64,000 nt of DNA from Anoxybacillus mongoliensis (GCF_014201515.1 NZ_JACHEQ010000001.1:124001-188000), one strand, 5' to 3'. Positions 51,705 through 59,798 are shown, counted from the first letter of the stretch. Notes: generated by a model from the letters alone, not told the origin. Made by a program: numbers and translations.

Positions 51705-51762
51705 GGCGTTCACCTTTCTATTCATGTAACGAAAGGGCGTCCACATAGGACACCCGATTCAC

Positions 51763-51966
51763 TTATTGTTTATATTGTGGCTCTTCTTGTTCAATTTCTT
51801 GCAGGCGTGGGGACAACAAATCAACGATCGCTTGCGTCTGTTGTGCTGCTTGTTGATACAATTGCTTCGCTTTTTCATTTTCTGTTTGCAACGCAAACGT
51901 TTCAAAGCTCGCCTGCGCCGATTTCAATCCCGCTAACGTTTGTTTCACAGAACTTGCAACAGTCAT
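51763..51966 (-). CDS. DUF1657 protein, first gene of the spoVA-type operon
   Basis: 67 aa from ATG 51966, with AAAGGAGG 8 nt upstream; a longer frame would cover that site. Helical, MTVASSVKQTLAGLKSAQASF, related to 49175-49381. It directly follows a sigma-G-type promoter. DUF1657 proteins occur only in spore formers and often beside spoVA genes. Confidence 0.87.
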   Translation of the reverse strand: MTVASSVKQTLAGLKSAQASFETFALQTENEKAKQLYQQAAQQTQAIVDLLSPRLQEIEQEEPQYKQ

Positions 51967-51996
51967 GATGACAACCTCCTTTGCTTTTTCACACCA

Positions 51997-52025
51997 TAGC
52001 ATGCGCCTATGCGAAAAAGTTATAC
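51997..52025 (-). promoter_or_regulatory. sigma-G/F-type promoter of the spoVA-type operon
   Basis: On the minus strand GTATA (-35), a 17-nt spacer and CATGCTA (-10) match the forespore consensus GYATR-N17-CATNNTA exactly. It lies about 31 nt upstream of the first gene. Confidence 0.8.
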
Positions 52026-52052
52026 AAAAAAAATAGCCCCTAAAAGGAGCTA
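52026..52052 (-). terminator. terminator after the holin-like gene
   Basis: TAGCTCC, loop, GGGGCTA followed by TTTTTTTTG on the minus strand. The stem overlaps the stop codon. Confidence 0.75.
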
Positions 52053-52241
52053 CGGTTTATCACGAAATCCATTTCCGATCGACGGATTATTCAAAATCCC
52101 AGCCATCACTAAAATACTTAAAAACGCATTCCATAATTGCTCATATTTTCCTAAATCTAAATCGACCCCAAACGTTTGAAGCAAAAGTGGAATAAATGAA
52201 CCGATCGCGAGCCATAACCCATAATTTTTAAAGCGCTCCAT
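52050..52241 (-). CDS. small holin-like membrane protein
   Basis: 63 aa with two membrane helices (LWLAIGSFIPLLLQTFGV and LWNAFLSILVMAGILN) and the end NNPSIGNGFRDKP. The NP(S/T)xGxGxxD tail is that of SPP1-type phage holins, also found as chromosomal genes in bacilli. GGGGAG lies 6 nt before the ATG. No lysis gene is nearby, so a sporulation or autolysis role is as likely as a phage origin. Confidence 0.65.
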   Translation of the reverse strand: MERFKNYGLWLAIGSFIPLLLQTFGVDLDLGKYEQLWNAFLSILVMAGILNNPSIGNGFRDKP

Positions 52242-52257
52242 GTTTCTCTCCCCTATG

Positions 52258-52380
52258 CTATTGTTTTTTTATTTTTTTCCCACATCCGCAACCACCTGTT
52301 TTTTTCACAGGTGCTGGTGAAGACGTATATACTTTCGCTGCTTGTGATCCACCGAGGACCATCGGTTTTTTCTTTTCCAT
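52258..52380 (-). CDS. small protein with CGC motif, 40 aa
   Basis: MEKKKPMVLGGSQAAKVYTS, then a Pro/Lys linker and GGCGCGKK with a lysine end. GGAGGGG lies 6 nt before the ATG. Two cysteines one residue apart could bind metal or form links in the spore coat. The T-rich stretch after the stop may serve as terminator. No family was recognised; coding status rests on the site and the clean frame. Confidence 0.6.
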   Translation of the reverse strand: MEKKKPMVLGGSQAAKVYTSSPAPVKKTGGCGCGKKIKKQ

Positions 52381-52451
52381 TTGCAACCCCTCCACATGTG
52401 TAAGATACAATAGCATATGAAAAAGATGGAGCGCACGACTATGCGTTTTCC

Positions 52452-52718
52452 CTATTTCTTTTTTTCCGCAAATGAAAATGGAGTCGCCATCGGCAATTGT
52501 CCGCTATGCTTTAACGTTTGTTGTCGCTTAATATTGTGCATAAACCATGAATCTGTTCCTTGTGCAAATACTTGTTTTGTTATTTGTTCAAGCTGCTTTT
52601 TTAGCTCTTCGTTTTCTTTTTTTAATCGTTTAATTTCTTGATAACGTTGTTCACTTAACGCTGCTAATTCTTTTAACAACACATTTTCCGCCCGCAACAC
52701 GTCTAGCTCGTTTTGCAT
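52452..52718 (-). CDS. coiled-coil protein of unknown function
   Basis: 88 aa from ATG 52718, with AAAGGGG upstream. Residues ~1-55 form a clear coiled coil with leucines at heptad spacing (LRAENVLLKELAALSEQRYQ, then KKENEELKKQLEQITKQV). The end is Pro/Ser-rich. It may oligomerise or serve as an adaptor. It lies among small spore-associated genes. No family was recognised. Confidence 0.65.
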   Translation of the reverse strand: MQNELDVLRAENVLLKELAALSEQRYQEIKRLKKENEELKKQLEQITKQVFAQGTDSWFMHNIKRQQTLKHSGQLPMATPFSFAEKKK

Positions 52719-52795
52719 ATGCCCACCCCTTTCTACTACATAACAATTCAACATGACACCGATTTATGACAAAAAAATTCCGCACATATCCCTGC

Positions 52796-52822
52796 ACACT
52801 TACCTACCTTTCTCATACTATA
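52796..52822 (+). promoter_or_regulatory. sigma-K-type promoter for the Cys-rich protein
   Basis: AC (52796-52797), a 16-nt spacer and CATACTATA (52814-52822) match the late mother-cell consensus AC-N16-CATANNNTA. It lies about 50 nt before the start codon. Confidence 0.65.
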
Positions 52823-52873
52823 CAGTAGTCCCGATACATGCGACGGGAAAAACTGAAATAGGAGGAACGAGGC

Positions 52874-53593
52874 ATGACGCATCATAAAGAGCGTAAAGAA
52901 AAAGTGTGTATTAAAACACGCAAAGTGTATGACTGGGTTACTCGTCAAGTCGATGTGCCGTTGCGCAGTTTTTCAAATGGGGATTTGGAAAATATTTTTC
53001 CTGAAAGCAAATGTCCACGCCATGGGCAATCGGTTTGCGACTTTTTCGCATCAAACGGTTTAAGTGCTGGCGATTTCTCGATTCGCTGCTTCTTAACAGA
53101 CGATGAAGGAAACCGCATCGACCAGACAGTTGACAACAATGCACTCATTTGCCAAGAAATTTTACAACCAAACGGTCGCCAACCTGTTCACGTCACACTT
53201 CCATCAGGCGATACAGTCACATTACAAAAAGTGAAAGTGCTTGTGAAAGGCCACGTTGTCGTGCAAGTTGTCAATGCGAACGGTCACGTCGTTTGCGAAT
53301 CTTCTCCAATCCCATTTGCGACGGCGCAAACATTTATTTTATGCGCACCAGAAGGCACAATGCTCGATTGCCACATTTCATTTTTCGAATGTGACGCAAG
53401 TTTAATTTGCACTGACAACTTCTCACAGCTTGATGTATCCATTACATTATGCTTAGAAGTGCAAATGGAAGCAGACGTGAAACTTGAAGTCGAAGCCCGC
53501 TACTGCCAACCGCGCGAAGAAATTTTAGAAGCAACACTTTGCCCAACAGACAAATTCCCACCACAATGCCCAGAAGTATTCCCAGCACATTAA
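52874..53593 (+). CDS. Cys-rich probable spore-surface protein
   Basis: 239 aa with 12 or more cysteines. The start KVCIKTRKVYDWVTRQVDVP and the beta-rich middle (HVTLPSGDTVTLQKVKVLVK) suggest a disulfide-linked structural protein. No signal peptide is present, as expected for a protein made in the mother cell. A sigma-K-type promoter lies upstream. Similar proteins exist in bacilli with no assigned function, and I could not place it in a named coat family. AGGAGG precedes the ATG. Confidence 0.65.
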   Translation: MTHHKERKEKVCIKTRKVYDWVTRQVDVPLRSFSNGDLENIFPESKCPRHGQSVCDFFASNGLSAGDFSIRCFLTDDEGNRIDQTVDNNALICQEILQPNGRQPVHVTLPSGDTVTLQKVKVLVKGHVVVQVVNANGHVVCESSPIPFATAQTFILCAPEGTMLDCHISFFECDASLICTDNFSQLDVSITLCLEVQMEADVKLEVEARYCQPREEILEATLCPTDKFPPQCPEVFPAH

Positions 53594-53598
53594 TGGAT

Positions 53599-53628
53599 AA
53601 AAAGGCTGTTGTCGCCAGCAGCCTTTTT
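53599..53628 (+). terminator. terminator after the Cys-rich gene
   Basis: AAAAAGGCTG (53599-53608) and CAGCCTTTTT (53619-53628) form a 10-bp perfect stem. Confidence 0.85.
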
Positions 53629-53682
53629 ATTTATGTTTTTTACGATCTGTACATATATATGAACAAAAGAAGGAGGGGTATG

Positions 53683-54354
53683 ATGAATCATATTCAACTG
53701 CAACAAAAAATTATTCATTATCGCTCGGAAGTGGCAAAATATAAACAATTATTGCAACTGATGGAGACAGAACTGAAACGCGAACAGCTACGCAATCAAT
53801 ACGTCCAAAAACAGCTCGAACAACTAGACGAATACGAACGAACGATTGAGCATCTGAAGCAGCAACTTCTTTTTTACGAAGTGGCGCTTGAAGAAGAAAA
53901 AAAACGAAAAAAAGAAACAAAAAAGGAAGACATCGTGCGCGCCAACGCCTATTTTGCATATGCGGTCATGATCCCAGAAGAAAAAGAAGAACATGTGACG
54001 ATTATTGGCGATTTCGTCATTGACAATGCCGGCAATATGCCACTCCATGACCCGATCATTTGCCTTCGTCTCCGCCCTGCCGATCACGCTCAATTAAGCG
54101 GAAAATTTTCATTTCGCCAACTGCAAGAGGAAGGTGGCTGGACGTTTGCGGTCGAAGATTGGCGCCAGAAAATAAAAGACGGGGAATATTGGCTAAAACC
54201 GATCGATGAAACGACGCTTTTACCAAATGAACAACTGCGTTTTCCGTCATTTGAATTGCGCGTCGTACAAACAGTTGTCGTCGAAGGGTTCGTTTATTTC
54301 CGCCAACTGAAACAAGGGGTATCATCTTTTAATCATATCGTCATTAATAAATAA
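53683..54354 (+). CDS. coiled-coil protein with beta-rich C-terminal domain, unknown function
   Basis: 223 aa from ATG 53683 (MNHIQLQQK), 6 nt after AGGAGG; ATG 53680 is only 3 nt after it. A long coiled coil (~5-90) is followed by a ~130-residue domain (HVTIIGDFVIDNAGNMPLHDPIICLRL) ending in FNHIVINK. The C-terminal domain resembles a surface or binding module, but no family was recognised. It follows the Cys-rich gene after a terminator and precedes yjcA convergently. Presumed spore-associated by position. Confidence 0.65.
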   Translation: MNHIQLQQKIIHYRSEVAKYKQLLQLMETELKREQLRNQYVQKQLEQLDEYERTIEHLKQQLLFYEVALEEEKKRKKETKKEDIVRANAYFAYAVMIPEEKEEHVTIIGDFVIDNAGNMPLHDPIICLRLRPADHAQLSGKFSFRQLQEEGGWTFAVEDWRQKIKDGEYWLKPIDETTLLPNEQLRFPSFELRVVQTVVVEGFVYFRQLKQGVSSFNHIVINK

Positions 54355-54375
54355 GCAGGCATTCGCCCGCTTTTT

Positions 54376-54708
54376 TTATTGGCTCGATTTTTGAACAACG
54401 ACCTCAATAAACGCAGCACATCCTGCAATGGCTAACACGGAAACAATCGGCATGACGATCGGCGCCATATATGTCGCTCCGACATACAATGCCGTTGCAC
54501 ACCATATGCCTGTGCACCAATGACAGCTTAACAACTCCCCGATCCACTTTTTTAGCCCCGTTCCTTTCACGACAATATACGTCTCTCCATCTTGTTCGAA
54601 CTCATCATGAAACGGCGCACGCAAAAACGATGTAATGCGATCATATACGAGTAAGCGCGTCAAACGAAATGAAGCGATACATAAAAGAAAAAAGTGAAAA
54701 ACATCCAT
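54376..54708 (-). CDS. yjcA: DUF1360 sporulation protein (YjcA)
   Basis: 110 aa from ATG 54708, with GAGGAGG upstream. DUF1360 layout: MDVFHFFLLCIASFRLTRLLVYDRI, then LRAPFHDEF, then LSCHWCTGIWCA with the conserved C..C, and two membrane helices at the end. B. subtilis YjcA is a sporulation protein made in the mother cell. Its place marks the right edge of the conserved yjc block. Confidence 0.88.
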   Translation of the reverse strand: MDVFHFFLLCIASFRLTRLLVYDRITSFLRAPFHDEFEQDGETYIVVKGTGLKKWIGELLSCHWCTGIWCATALYVGATYMAPIVMPIVSVLAIAGCAAFIEVVVQKSSQ

Positions 54709-54833
54709 TTTTTCGCCTCCTCGCTTCACTTTATGTTGCTTATGTAAAAAACATGCAGTACTTTCGCCTATTCCGTTTTTTATTGTTTCACATATAATGC
54801 AATGAGTCATTTCACAAAAAAGGATGTGAAACC

Positions 54834-55166
54834 GTGTATAACATTTTTTTCAGCAAAGATTTTTTAGCTCGCCAACGCCACATACAACATATATGCGCTA
54901 CGCTTACGACATTAAGCGAAGGAACAGAACTGCACGTGCATACGAACAAAGAAACATACTATAATGCTCAATTCGTTCAACTAGACACAACATCGAAAAC
55001 ATTAACCATCATCGTCGATCCATTTTATGAAAACGGCGGAAAATCCGTTGCGATCAACTGCCGTGACATCGCCGCAGTGGAGTTTCCAACCGAAGCGCTC
55101 GTTGCGGCAACCGAACAAACAAAAATAACAATTGGAACGAAAAAAACAGAAGACGAAGATGAATAA
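54834..55166 (+). CDS. small protein of unknown function upstream of ytcA
   Basis: 110 aa from a GTG start with AAAGGATG 7 nt upstream. A polar alpha/beta protein; YYNAQFVQLDTTSKTLTIIV and GGKSVAINCRDIAAVEFP recall small beta-barrel (Hfq/LSM- or YolD-like) folds. It lies 13 nt before the ytcA start and so probably belongs to that operon. No family was recognised. Confidence 0.65.
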   Translation: MYNIFFSKDFLARQRHIQHICATLTTLSEGTELHVHTNKETYYNAQFVQLDTTSKTLTIIVDPFYENGGKSVAINCRDIAAVEFPTEALVAATEQTKITIGTKKTEDEDE

Positions 55167-55179
55167 AGGAAGTGAACTT

Positions 55180-56454
55180 ATGAACGTTTGTATGATTGGC
55201 GCCGGTTATGTCGGATTAACAACAGCAGCTGTTCTTGCCAAACTTGGGCATACGGTTCATTGCATCGATGAAAATGAACAAAAAATTGCCGCCTTACAGC
55301 ACGGCGATGTTCCGATTTACGAACCCGGTTTAGCTGAGCTGTTAACCGACTATAAAAGTCGGCTTTTTTTTCATCACAACGAACAAAAACATATAAAAGA
55401 AGCAGATGTTATATTTATTTGCGTCGGCACACCGCCAGATTTAAAAGGAAAACCAGACGTCTCGTACGTCAATCGCGCCATTGATACGCTTATTCCATAT
55501 ATAGGCGATCATCAAACACTTGTCATGAAAAGTACCGTCCCGATCGGAACGAACGAACGCATATATAAACGCTTAAAAAATGAAGGAAAACATGTGCGCA
55601 TCGTCTCAAACCCTGAATTTTTACGCGAAGGCTCTGCCATTTACGATTCGTTACATCCCGACCGTATCGTCATCGGCTTACGTGACGATGATGATCGCTC
55701 CCTTTCCGTGATGCAAACATTATATGCCGGCATTCATGCGCCATATGTCGTCACAAGTTTAAATGGTGCTGAAATGATAAAATATGCCGCCAACGCCTTT
55801 CTAGCAACGAAAATTTCGTTTATAAACGAAATGGCACGCCTTTGTGAAGCGTACGGCGTCGACGTTGTCGATGTCGCAAAAGGCATCGGGCTTGACGAAC
55901 GAATCGGGCGACATTTTTTACAAGCGGGTATTGGGTACGGTGGCTCTTGTTTCCCGAAAGATGTGACAGCCCTCATACAAATGGCATATGAACAAATGGT
56001 GCGTCCGTATATGTTAGAAGCGACAAAAACGATTAACGACACGCAGATCCATTGGTACATTCAAAAAATGAGACGAACGTTAGGAGAACTTGCCAGCAAA
56101 CGCATTGCCGTCCTCGGCATCGCTTTTAAACCAAATACAGACGATATTCGTGAATCTCCTGCTTTGTCGTTTATAAAAAAATTGCACGCCCATGGCGCTG
56201 ACGTCATTGCTCATGATCCAAAAGCTACACTTCCATACGACGTCGCTGTAAAACAAGCAAAAACGATACAAGAAGCCATTCAACAAGCCGATGCGCTTAT
56301 CGTTGCGACCGATTGGGATGCGTATAAGCAACTAAACTGGGAAGAAGTAAAAGGAATGATGAACGGAAACGTCATCATCGATGGACGAAATAGCTTGCCT
56401 CGTGAGGCGATCATGAACGCAGGACTAAACTATATAGGGGTGGGGCGCGGATGA
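55180..56454 (+). CDS. ytcA: UDP-glucose 6-dehydrogenase (YtcA/TuaD-like)
   Basis: 424 aa from ATG 55180 (MNVCMIGAGYVGLTTAAVLA), with AAAGGAAG upstream. Rossmann motif GAGYVG, catalytic Cys in GGSCFPKDVTAL (~255), and a UDP-binding C-terminal domain with AFKPNTDDIRESPAL. It oxidises UDP-glucose to UDP-glucuronate. The next two genes are an epimerase and a glycosyltransferase, the ytcA-ytcB-ytcC arrangement of the B. subtilis spore coat locus. Confidence 0.9.
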   Translation: MNVCMIGAGYVGLTTAAVLAKLGHTVHCIDENEQKIAALQHGDVPIYEPGLAELLTDYKSRLFFHHNEQKHIKEADVIFICVGTPPDLKGKPDVSYVNRAIDTLIPYIGDHQTLVMKSTVPIGTNERIYKRLKNEGKHVRIVSNPEFLREGSAIYDSLHPDRIVIGLRDDDDRSLSVMQTLYAGIHAPYVVTSLNGAEMIKYAANAFLATKISFINEMARLCEAYGVDVVDVAKGIGLDERIGRHFLQAGIGYGGSCFPKDVTALIQMAYEQMVRPYMLEATKTINDTQIHWYIQKMRRTLGELASKRIAVLGIAFKPNTDDIRESPALSFIKKLHAHGADVIAHDPKATLPYDVAVKQAKTIQEAIQQADALIVATDWDAYKQLNWEEVKGMMNGNVIIDGRNSLPREAIMNAGLNYIGVGRG

Positions 56455-57392
56455 ACATACTTGTTACCGGAGCAGCTGGATTTATCGGTTCGCACGTATG
56501 TGAAACATTGCTACAGCACCATCACGTCATCGGCATCGACTGTTTCACCGGCCCGACGCCAAAAGAATGGAAAGAAAAAACGATCGACACGTTAAAAAAA
56601 CATGACCGTTTTACATGGCTCGAAGGCGATTTGTTGTCGTTGCCGCTTGACGACATCGTCAAACAAGTCGACGTCATTTATCATTTGGCTGGCATGCCGG
56701 GCGTACGCACAAGCTGGGGAACGTCATTTGACTTATATACGACAAATAACATATTAGCGACGCAACGATTGCTTGAAGCGTGTAAACAACATCGCCCAAA
56801 ACAGTTTATTTATACGTCAACGTCATCCGTTTATGGCGAAAAACATGGGCGCGTGCATGAAAACATGACTCCGACTCCGCTTTCACCGTACGGCATTACG
56901 AAACTTGCTGGCGAACATTTATGCCACGTATATGGCTCGGAGTTTGGCGTGCCGACGACGATTTTACGTTATTTTACCGTGTACGGACCACGCCAGCGAC
57001 CTGATATGGCGTTTCATCGCTTTATTCGCCAAATGTTGTTTGATGAGCCGATGACGATTTTCGGAGACGGCACACAAACGCGCGACTTTACGTACATTTC
57101 CGATTGCGTCAATGGCACGCTCGCTGTGCTTGGCAACGACAAAGCGATTGGCGAAACGTTCAATATCGGCGGAAAAGAGCGCGCATCTGTTAACGACGTC
57201 ATCGCTATACTTGAAGAAATGATCGGGAAACGAGCAAACAAACAATATATGAGTCAAGCAATCGGTGAGCCGAAACATACGTGGGCGGACATTTCGAAAG
57301 CGGAACGCATCCTTTCGTACGCTCCAAACGTATCATTGCAAGAAGGATTGCGCCGTGAAGTCGAATATATTCGCTCGCTTTATGGGAGGTAG
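56451..57392 (+). CDS. ytcB: NAD-dependent sugar epimerase (YtcB)
   Basis: 313 aa overlapping ytcA by 4 nt (ATGA). Extended SDR: TGAAGFIGSHVCE at the start, YHLAGMPGVR, catalytic S-Y-K in TSTSSVYGE and SPYGITKLAGE, and FGDGTQTRDFTYISDC. This is the UDP-glucuronate/UDP-glucose 4-epimerase group. Together with YtcA it should make UDP-galacturonate or a related sugar for the spore surface. Confidence 0.88.
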   Translation: MNILVTGAAGFIGSHVCETLLQHHHVIGIDCFTGPTPKEWKEKTIDTLKKHDRFTWLEGDLLSLPLDDIVKQVDVIYHLAGMPGVRTSWGTSFDLYTTNNILATQRLLEACKQHRPKQFIYTSTSSVYGEKHGRVHENMTPTPLSPYGITKLAGEHLCHVYGSEFGVPTTILRYFTVYGPRQRPDMAFHRFIRQMLFDEPMTIFGDGTQTRDFTYISDCVNGTLAVLGNDKAIGETFNIGGKERASVNDVIAILEEMIGKRANKQYMSQAIGEPKHTWADISKAERILSYAPNVSLQEGLRREVEYIRSLYGR

Positions 57393-57394
57393 TT

Positions 57395-58531
57395 ATGCGC
57401 ATCGCCTTTATTTGTACAGAAAAATTGCCGTCTCCAGCCATAAAAGGGGGCGCCATTCAACTGATGATTGATGGCATCGCCCCCATCTTTGCCGTTAAAC
57501 ATTCGCTTACGATTTTTTCTATTACCGATCCATCGCTTCCGATGTACGAAATACGTGATGGCATCGAGTACGTGCGCGTGCCAAAAGAACAGTACGAACA
57601 ACATATCGTAAACGAACTAAAAAAGCGCACGTTTGACGTCATTCACGTCTTTAACCGTCCCGCAAACGTCTTACACTACAAACAAGTTGCGCCAAACAAC
57701 CGTTTCGTCACAAGTTTGCATAACGATATGTTTTCACCGATGAAAATGAAACGCGACGTTGCCGAACGAGTCATCGCTGAAGTCGATCTCATCACAACCG
57801 TCAGCGCGTATATAAAACACACCGTCACAAAACGATACGATGTGCCAGACGATAAAATTCAAGTCGTCTACTCCGGCGTCGACGCGACGCGCTACATGCC
57901 GCCATGGACAGACGAAGGGAAACAAATGCGCACCGATATGCGCCAACGTTTTATTGCTCAAGAAGATGACGTCATTTTATTTATCGGGCGATTAAGCCGA
58001 ACAAAAGGCGTACATGTACTCATTGAAAGCATGAATCACGTATTAGCCCACCATCCAAAAGCAAAACTCGTCATCGTCGGCGGGAAATGGTTTAGCGACA
58101 ACCGCCCGAACGAATACGTTCGCTTCCTTCACCAACTAGCAAAACCTTACAAAGACCGCATTCAATTTACAAACTACATCCCGTCTGAACATATTCCACA
58201 CATATTCACGATGGGCGATGTGTTCGTTTGCAGTTCGCAATGGCACGAGCCGCTCGCCCGCGTGCATTACGAAGCGATGGCGGCAGGCGTGCCAATCATT
58301 ACGACAAACCGCGGCGGAAATAGCGAAGTGATCGAACATAACAAAAACGGGATCGTCATTGACGACTATGCGTCGCCTAAAGCGTTCGCACGCGCCATTA
58401 ACGAATTATTGCACGACAAAGAAAAAGCGCTCGCACTTGCTTACGAAGGACGAAAACGAGCGGAAACGATGTTTTCCTTCGCAAACACAGCCGAGCAGCT
58501 GGAACGTTTATATATTACGATTTGCCAATAA
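57395..58531 (+). CDS. ytcC: family 4 glycosyltransferase, spore-coat type (YtcC/CotSA-like)
   Basis: 378 aa, 2 nt after ytcB, with GGGAGG upstream. GT-B fold with KGGAIQLMIDGIAPIFA in the N-terminal half, LFIGRLSRTKGVHVLIE and EPLARVHYEAMAAGVPIITT as the donor-binding signature. It is most like YtcC/CotSA. It probably attaches the uronic-acid sugar made by YtcAB to the spore coat or crust. It converges on cotO with a 17-nt overlap. Confidence 0.87.
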   Translation: MRIAFICTEKLPSPAIKGGAIQLMIDGIAPIFAVKHSLTIFSITDPSLPMYEIRDGIEYVRVPKEQYEQHIVNELKKRTFDVIHVFNRPANVLHYKQVAPNNRFVTSLHNDMFSPMKMKRDVAERVIAEVDLITTVSAYIKHTVTKRYDVPDDKIQVVYSGVDATRYMPPWTDEGKQMRTDMRQRFIAQEDDVILFIGRLSRTKGVHVLIESMNHVLAHHPKAKLVIVGGKWFSDNRPNEYVRFLHQLAKPYKDRIQFTNYIPSEHIPHIFTMGDVFVCSSQWHEPLARVHYEAMAAGVPIITTNRGGNSEVIEHNKNGIVIDDYASPKAFARAINELLHDKEKALALAYEGRKRAETMFSFANTAEQLERLYITICQ

Positions 58532-58871
58532 GCGATACCGATACGATATGTTCGATCGGTATCGTAATCGTTTTTTCTTCATCGCTTAATGCAAAAACGA
58601 CTTTTTTCTTATCGCACGTTTGAATAATGCCTTCATACGTTTTGTTTTTCGTTTTCAATTCACACGTCACCGGTCGAAGTTCATTCGGAAGCGTCGCCAA
58701 AAATTCAATACGCTCAGCCGTATTCATCTCGCGAAAATTCGCAAATGACGGCGGCGGATACGACGGTTTTTCTTTTTTCGTTCGAAACGTCTGTTGCATA
58801 TAGCACGTTTTTGGACCTAAATTCGGCTGAACGATATACAACAACGGCGCATTTTCCACACGTTTTTTCAT
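58515..58871 (-). CDS. cotO: CotO-like spore coat protein
   Basis: 118 aa from ATG 58871, with AAGGAGGGG upstream. The start LLYIVQPNLGPKTCYMQQTF and a short basic linker are followed by a beta-rich C-terminal part (TYEGIIQTCDKKKVVFALSD). It is shorter than B. subtilis CotO (about half), like CotO in other genera. Its place directly after fabI is conserved. CotO helps assemble the outer coat and crust in the mother cell. Confidence 0.75.
   Translation of the reverse strand: MKKRVENAPLLYIVQPNLGPKTCYMQQTFRTKKEKPSYPPPSFANFREMNTAERIEFLATLPNELRPVTCELKTKNKTYEGIIQTCDKKKVVFALSDEEKTITIPIEHIVSVSLIGKS
58533..58576 (+). terminator. terminator of the ytcABC operon
   Basis: CGATACCGAT (58533-58542) and ATCGGTATCG (58555-58564) form a 10-bp perfect stem, followed by TAATCGTTTTTT. 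It lies within the 3' coding end of cotO. Confidence 0.8.
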
Positions 58872-58930
58872 TCCCACACCCCTCCTTTTTACGAATATAT
58901 GCGCAAAAAGAGAAGGGCATGCCATAACAC

Positions 58931-58964
58931 ATAAAAAGCTGTTCGGCAAATGCCAAACAGCTTT
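58931..58964 (-). terminator. terminator after fabI
   Basis: AAAGCTGTTTGGC, ATTT, GCCGAACAGCTTT (one G-U) followed by TTA on the minus strand. Confidence 0.75.
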
Positions 58965-58968
58965 CCAA

Positions 58969-59745
58969 TTATCGCGCTAAAATGTGATAGCCAGAGTCGA
59001 CGTGGATAATTTCGCCAGTCACGCCGCGCGATAAGTCGCTAAATAAAAATAGTGCCGTGTCGCCAACTTCTTCTTGTGTCGTTGTGCGGCGCAGCGGTGC
59101 ACGCTCTTCGATTTCTTTTAAAATCGAGTTGAAGTCGCCGACGCCTTTAGCCGATAACGTGCGAATTGGACCTGCGGAAATGGCGTTGACGCGAATGCCG
59201 TATTTTCCTAGGTCGTTCGCCAAATATTTCACGCTCGCTTCTAACGACGCTTTTGCGACACCCATGACGTTGTAGTTTTGCACGACGCGCTCGCCGCCTA
59301 AATACGTTAATGTGACGATGCTGCCACCTTCTGTCATTAGCTCTTTCGCCGCTTTCGCCACCGCTGTTAACGAATAGGCGCTAATGTTGTGCGCAAGTAA
59401 AAATCCTTCGCGATCGACGTTCATATACTCGCCCTCTAAATGCTCTTTATTCGCAAATGCGATACAATGCGCCACACCGTGAATGACGCCCACTTTCTCT
59501 TTGATTTGCGCAAAGCATGAGGCAATTTCTTCATCTTTCGTCACATCGCAAGGCAAGACAAGCGCTGTGTCATCTTCTAACGTCGCCACTAATTTTTTTA
59601 CTTCATTTTCAAAACGCTCGCCAGCATATGTAAAAATTAATCGCGCTCCTGCCGCATGAAGCGCACGCGCAATGCCCCAAGCGATGCTTCGTTTATTTGC
59701 CACACCCATAATGACGTACGTTTTCCCTTGTAACGATAATTGCAT
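58969..59745 (-). CDS. fabI: enoyl-[acyl-carrier-protein] reductase (NADH)
   Basis: 258 aa. NAD loop GVANKRSIAWGIARALHAAGA, catalytic pair Tyr in YNVMGVAKASLEASVKY (Tyr-x6-Lys) at ~155-162, and AGPIRTLSAKG. It carries out the last step of each fatty acid elongation round and is the triclosan target. AGGGGAT precedes the ATG. A FapR operator overlaps the start of transcription, so it belongs to the malonyl-CoA-controlled regulon. cotO follows. Confidence 0.95.
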   Translation of the reverse strand: MQLSLQGKTYVIMGVANKRSIAWGIARALHAAGARLIFTYAGERFENEVKKLVATLEDDTALVLPCDVTKDEEIASCFAQIKEKVGVIHGVAHCIAFANKEHLEGEYMNVDREGFLLAHNISAYSLTAVAKAAKELMTEGGSIVTLTYLGGERVVQNYNVMGVAKASLEASVKYLANDLGKYGIRVNAISAGPIRTLSAKGVGDFNSILKEIEERAPLRRTTTQEEVGDTALFLFSDLSRGVTGEIIHVDSGYHILAR

Positions 59746-59777
59746 ATTCGTTCATCCCCTTAAATTATGATTTGTTA

Positions 59778-59794
59778 TTAGAACCTAGTATTAA
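59778..59794 (-). promoter_or_regulatory. FapR operator at fabI
   Basis: TTAGAACCTAGTATTAA (plus strand) agrees at 13 of 17 positions with the FapR site TTAGTACCTGATACTAA. It overlaps the predicted +1 region of the fabI promoter, as in known FapR genes. Confidence 0.75.
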
Positions 59795-59798
59795 TATG

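Noticed and set aside
52050-52241. Prophage lysis module
   Set aside because: Only the holin-like gene is present; no endolysin, tail or terminase genes nearby.
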